DNA of 6,113 bases, from the NCBI GenBank assembly GCA_003510345.1, contig DOMW01000157.1:1-6113 (forward strand), given 5' to 3'. The translations under genes were made by a program, and so were the position numbers. Positions 4,766 to 6,113 of the stretch are shown in pieces (the stretch's first letter is position 1; every line of letters starts with the position of its first letter). The notes under the pieces were generated by a model that had not been told where the DNA came from, ran no database searches, and saw only the letters and a list, made by a program, of their open reading frames with translations. This DNA is from Clostridiales bacterium (GTDB lineage: Bacteria; Bacillota; Clostridia; Christensenellales; Christensenellaceae).

Positions 4766-5782
4766 TTACACCTGCACGCCAAATCGGTATTCCGTCACCG
4801 AAGTATATTGGTCGCCCGCTTTTAAAATGCTGTTTGGAAAATGCGGGAAATGAATACTGTCCGGGAAAAACTGCGTTTCCAGGCAGAACGCGCTGCGGCG
4901 GCCGTATTGCGCGCCATTCTTGCCCTTTGTAGCGCCTAGGTTGTTGCTGGTGTAGAACTGTACACCGGGCATATCCGTCCAGGTTTCCATGAAGCGGCCG
5001 GTTTTGGGGTCGTGAACCCGTGCCGCCCTGCGCATACCTATGCCGCGGATGATGTAATTTAGGTCATAACCGCCGCCCGCTTTGAGCATGGGGTGGCTTT
5101 CATCGATGCGTTCGCCGATGGCGCGCGGGCTGTTGAAATCAAATGGGGTGCCAAAAACCGACGCCACCTCTCCCGTGGGAACCAGATTTTGGTCATAAGC
5201 CGTAAAATGATCCGCGTCTATTTGCGCGATATACTCTTCTATGGAACCTTCGCCCCGCAGGTTGAAGTACGAATGGTTTGTTAGGTTGAGCGGCGTATCC
5301 TTATCGGTTTGCGCGGAATAGGTAATGCGCAGTATATTTTGGTCTGAAAGCGCGATCTCAACGCCCACATCCACATTGCCGGGGAACCCGCTTTCCCCTT
5401 CCTCACTCCTAAGCTTAAACAATACGGAATGCTCCCTTGCCTCCGCGTCCCAGGCGCGCCTGCTGAACCGAAGCGGGTCGCCATGGATCACGTATGGCTT
5501 GCCCGTATCACAAACAGGATAATAGGTTTGCCCGTTTATTTCATACGGGTGGCATGTGACACGGTTCGCGTACCTGCCTATGGTTACGCCGATGCTGGGG
5601 GAATTATCTTCATACCCGGAAGCCGTGTCATACCCGAGCACAACATCTGCCATATTGCCTTGGGAATCCGGCATGTGCAGCTCCATAATAGCACATCCAA
5701 GGTTTGTAAGCTTGATACCCGCCCCCACCGCGTTCTTGTAGGTAAACTCAAAAAGACCGTCGCCAACATGTTTCTGTTCCAT
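4766..5782 (-). CDS. galM: Aldose 1-epimerase (mutarotase)
   Basis: This 338-residue protein has the usual length of the GalM family, a cytoplasmic enzyme that interconverts the alpha and beta anomers of glucose, galactose and related sugars, feeding galactose into the Leloir pathway. Signature segments are GRYANRV (69-75), the substrate-binding His in VIHGD (100), NLTNHSYFNL with the catalytic His at 170, YD at 239-240 and CLETQFFPDS with the catalytic Glu at 302. The SGFPGNV stretch (131-137) is also typical. All key residues are present, so it should be active. The ATG at 5782 follows a G-rich ribosome binding site (GGGGGGA) by about 8 bases, and a good promoter lies about 70 bases upstream. 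No galactokinase or uridylyltransferase is visible nearby, so the physiological substrate cannot be told. Some close relatives act on other sugars. Confidence 0.96.
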   Translation of the reverse strand: MEQKHVGDGLFEFTYKNAVGAGIKLTNLGCAIMELHMPDSQGNMADVVLGYDTASGYEDNSPSIGVTIGRYANRVTCHPYEINGQTYYPVCDTGKPYVIHGDPLRFSRRAWDAEAREHSVLFKLRSEEGESGFPGNVDVGVEIALSDQNILRITYSAQTDKDTPLNLTNHSYFNLRGEGSIEEYIAQIDADHFTAYDQNLVPTGEVASVFGTPFDFNSPRAIGERIDESHPMLKAGGGYDLNYIIRGIGMRRAARVHDPKTGRFMETWTDMPGVQFYTSNNLGATKGKNGAQYGRRSAFCLETQFFPDSIHFPHFPNSILKAGDQYTSVTEYRFGVQV

Positions 5783-5852
5783 CGCGCAATCCCCCCATCT
5801 GTTATGCGAACTTCATAGTAGTGTGCTTCCGAACTTTTCCGGTTGCCACTGT

Positions 5853-5883
5853 ATTATATCATATTCCATTTTGTTTTTGTGAA
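5853..5883 (-). promoter_or_regulatory. Promoter of the galM-lipoprotein operon
   Basis: On the minus strand, TTCACA (5883-5878) is followed after 19 bases by a perfect TATAAT (5858-5853), with a TG one base upstream as in extended -10 promoters, which compensates for the long spacer. Transcription should begin near 5846, leaving a leader of about 64 bases. No clear operator or catabolite-control box was seen around it. Confidence 0.65.
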
Positions 5884-6113
5884 CTTAATTTGCTTAAAAA
5901 GAAGCTTGCGGTGTGTTTTAATCAGGTCGTCAAGAAAAAAGGTAAAACAGCAAAACAATCTTGCATTTGCTTTTGGGTATTCCTTTGTAGTCAAGGTATC
6001 CCTGCGGGATGTATTAGTGTCTCCGGCGGTTCAGAACCCACCTACGGTTCTAAAAACTCCCTTAAGAGCAAAGACATGAATAATCATAGGAAGCCATGCC
6101 TTACAATTCTATA
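5884..6113. other. Right-hand flank without a supported gene
   Basis: The 230 bases upstream of the galM promoter contain open frames, but none has a ribosome binding site together with protein-like composition. The left half is AT-rich; the right half (5998-6051) holds short inverted repeats. A further gene may start beyond the window edge. Confidence 0.5.
5998..6051. repeat. Cluster of short inverted repeats
   Basis: ATCCC (5998-6002) pairs with GGGAT (6006-6010). Further on, GAACC (6034-6038) can pair either with GGTTC on its left (6028-6032) or with GGTTC on its right (6046-6050, extended by one A-T pair), so the two hairpins exclude each other. There is no T-tract on either strand. Its association with a gene is unknown because the window ends soon after. 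Confidence 0.3.

Noticed and set aside
5917..5925. TTTAATCAG as a third copy of the dispersed motif
   Set aside because: Only nine bases match copy 1; the GGTTACCT part and the following hairpin are missing.
5843..6079. Plus-strand 78-residue open frame upstream of galM
   Set aside because: No ribosome binding site, overlaps the galM promoter on the other strand, and the translation has random composition.

Overview
The window looks like a chromosomal piece of a Gram-positive-type anaerobe, most likely a member of the Clostridia. The reasons are low-to-middling GC intergenic DNA, purine-rich ribosome binding sites, lipoproteins with type II signal peptides, a 7TM sensor fused to HD-GYP, and a tRNA gene that encodes its own CCA. 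This placement is inference; no marker gene fixes the taxon. Nothing looks like a phage, an insertion sequence, a CRISPR array or a defence system.

Layout from left to right. Positions 57-2324 (minus) encode a 755-residue membrane signalling protein with seven predicted membrane segments, then GAF, PAS and an intact HD-GYP domain, a probable cyclic-di-GMP phosphodiesterase. Upstream lies a 769-base gene-free stretch (2325-3093). It holds a good minus-strand promoter at 2622-2651, implying a leader of about 290 nt with several inverted repeats, then a compact tandem of three abutting inverted repeats (2765-2818), then a plus-strand promoter at 2955-2983. That promoter probably drives the tRNA-Arg(CCG) gene at 3094-3170, which is followed by a terminator-like hairpin.

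The stretch 3230-3600 looks like decayed DNA. It contains gene starts without bodies: a short lipoprotein signal peptide (3300-3443, minus) and two possible plus-strand starts. It is followed by a plus-strand ORF (3562-4095) that reads like the C-terminal half of a secreted protein, with a Pro/Thr linker and a beta-rich domain but no export signal. Between that ORF and the next, convergent, operon lie a structured region and a perfect 12-bp hairpin (4198-4225).

The right part is a two-gene minus-strand operon read from an extended -10 promoter at 5853-5883: galM (aldose 1-epimerase, 4766-5782), then, 10 bases after its stop, a small lipoprotein of unknown function (4369-4755). The last 230 bases hold no convincing gene.

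The most unusual observation is a degenerate 24-base motif (20/24 identical) found just after the stop codons of both the HD-GYP gene (positions 2-25) and the lipoprotein gene (4312-4335). In both copies it runs into a hairpin with a 9-base loop, but the stem sequences differ. I did not find a clearly novel multi-gene system; the interest lies in these non-coding structures and in the decayed region.
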